Shown here: in pieces, positions 5,798-6,283 of the stretch
Numbering within the stretch: position 1 is the stretch's first letter
Layout: each line of letters starts with the position of its first letter
DNA from: Nanobdellota archaeon
GTDB lineage: Archaea > Nanobdellota > Nanobdellia > SCGC-AAA011-G17 > JAFCDX01
Direction of reading: 5' to 3'
Length of the DNA stretch: 6,283 bases
Assembly (NCBI GenBank): GCA_018816585.1
Contig: JAHIVQ010000009.1
Coordinates: forward strand, 1 to 6,283
The notes under the pieces: model-generated
The model's input: the letters and a program-made list of their open reading frames with translations, nothing else
What the model was told of the DNA's origin: nothing
Databases searched by the model: none
Program-made: the position numbers and the translations under genes

Positions 5798-6232
5798 ATG
5801 GTAGATTATGATGGTATTTTTACAGAGCATAAAAATAATGTATTAGTAGGAATTGGATTCTTTTTTTCTAGCCAAGAAAGAGGAAAATTATCTGATAAGC
5901 ATGATACTTCTTGGGCAAATTCAGTTTATTGTTTAGAAATAATGGTTAAAAATGGAATTTGTCAGAGGGATATTTTTTTTGGGCAAATCAGTCCAAAAAT
6001 TCCTGAGTTTATGAATATTGGCCCTTTTAAAAGAGGAGAGTATATTTTATTTGAGAATGATGTTGTTGATGAGAGTGTAGAAGAAGATGATTTCTTAAAA
6101 ACTGTAACTGTTCACCAGCCATATTGCAAAGAAGCGATTGATCAAGAAATAAATGAAGGTCGTCCTTTGTTTTTATCATCTATTATTGTAAATGTCCCGA
6201 GAAATTATATAATTCCAATTCCTTTTTTATAA
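5798..6232 (+). CDS. Hypothetical protein, 144 residues
   Basis: I do not recognise this protein. It begins MVDYDGIFTEHKNNVLVGIG and has no signal peptide or clear membrane helix, although it ends with the hydrophobic proline-containing tail NYIIPIPFL. Strand-like segments include NNVLVGIGFFF (13-23), SVYCLEIMV (42-50), EYILFEN (81-87) and PLFLSSIIVNVP (123-134). Between them is an acidic stretch, DVVDESVEEDD (88-98). Cysteines lie at 45, 55 and 110. The pattern suggests a small alpha/beta or all-beta cytoplasmic protein, not more. It has its own strong TATA box at leaderless spacing, and the ATG at 5798 is chosen for that reason. A run of nine Ts at 5972-5980 lies inside the frame without disrupting it. 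Confidence 0.7.
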   Translation: MVDYDGIFTEHKNNVLVGIGFFFSSQERGKLSDKHDTSWANSVYCLEIMVKNGICQRDIFFGQISPKIPEFMNIGPFKRGEYILFENDVVDESVEEDDFLKTVTVHQPYCKEAIDQEINEGRPLFLSSIIVNVPRNYIIPIPFL

Positions 6233-6257
6233 ATTTTTGATTTATAATTTTTAGTTT
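6221..6257 (+). terminator. T-rich stretch after the 144-residue gene, probable archaeal terminator
   Basis: Several T runs (CCTTTTTTATAAATTTTTG, then ATTTTTAGTTTT) lie across and just after the stop codon at 6230-6232. Archaeal polymerase terminates at such T tracts without needing a hairpin. The call rests on composition only. TTTATAA at 6241-6247 could instead be a TATA box for a gene beyond the right edge. Confidence 0.4.
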
Positions 6258-6276
6258 TGAGAGACAGATTCTCTCA
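6258..6276. repeat. Perfect 7-bp inverted repeat at the right edge
   Basis: TGAGAGA, loop CAGAT, TCTCTCA: a perfect 7-bp stem with a 5-nt loop. It follows the T tract instead of preceding one, so it is not a usual + strand intrinsic terminator. It could be an arm of an RNA gene or a protein-binding palindrome cut off by the window end. Confidence 0.45.
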
Positions 6277-6283
6277 GCTCTTC

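Overview
The window looks like part of an AT-rich archaeal genome, most likely a DPANN lineage of the Woesearchaeota/Pacearchaeota type. That placement is inference. It rests on an archaeal-type EF-2 with a diphthamide-site loop, TATA boxes about 25 nt ahead of start codons, an archaeal HELLHIPKTFSG metallopeptidase, and a membrane-anchored cysteine-rich protein with the ITGNVV anchor-end motif I associate with such genomes.

Layout from left to right. (1) Positions 1-179 hold the C-terminal end of an M50 (site-2) intramembrane metalloprotease on the + strand. (2) Three bases later, convergent to it, is a minus-strand 192-residue anchored extracytoplasmic protein with eight cysteines and an EF-hand/dockerin-like calcium loop. 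(3) A + strand HEXXH predicted metallopeptidase runs from about 865 to 1215. Its last 8 bases overlap the 3' end of (4), a minus-strand two-gene operon (2191-3042, then 1208-2194, joined by an ATGA overlap) whose products I do not recognise. (5) Divergent from that operon, at 3150-5348, is the gene for translation elongation factor 2. (6) Two small + strand genes of unknown function follow (5402-5752 and 5798-6232), each with its own TATA box. The window ends in a T-rich stretch and a short perfect inverted repeat.

The main discovery is inside the EF-2 gene. As raw DNA the frame is broken by TAG at 3252-3254, and the P-loop is split between the Gly and Lys of HGKTT. Removing exactly 30 nt (3247-3276) restores the frame, the normal length (722 aa) and a perfect AHIDHGKTT motif. 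The same two cut points are predicted independently by RNA folding: the junctions lie in two 3-nt bulges around a short helix, with an intron-internal hairpin. That is the bulge-helix-bulge (BHB) architecture cut by the archaeal tRNA-splicing endonuclease. I therefore read this as a 30-nt archaeal pre-mRNA intron in an essential translation GTPase, a phase-1 intron that splits the codon of the catalytic P-loop lysine.

A second theme is promoter logic. Three + strand genes (EF-2 and the two downstream genes) have TATA boxes centred 24.5-26.5 nt before the ATG and little or no Shine-Dalgarno, which suggests leaderless mRNAs. The minus-strand genes at 761 and 3042 have clear Shine-Dalgarno sites in predicted leaders of about 15-18 nt. 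There is no gene-free stretch longer than 300 bases.
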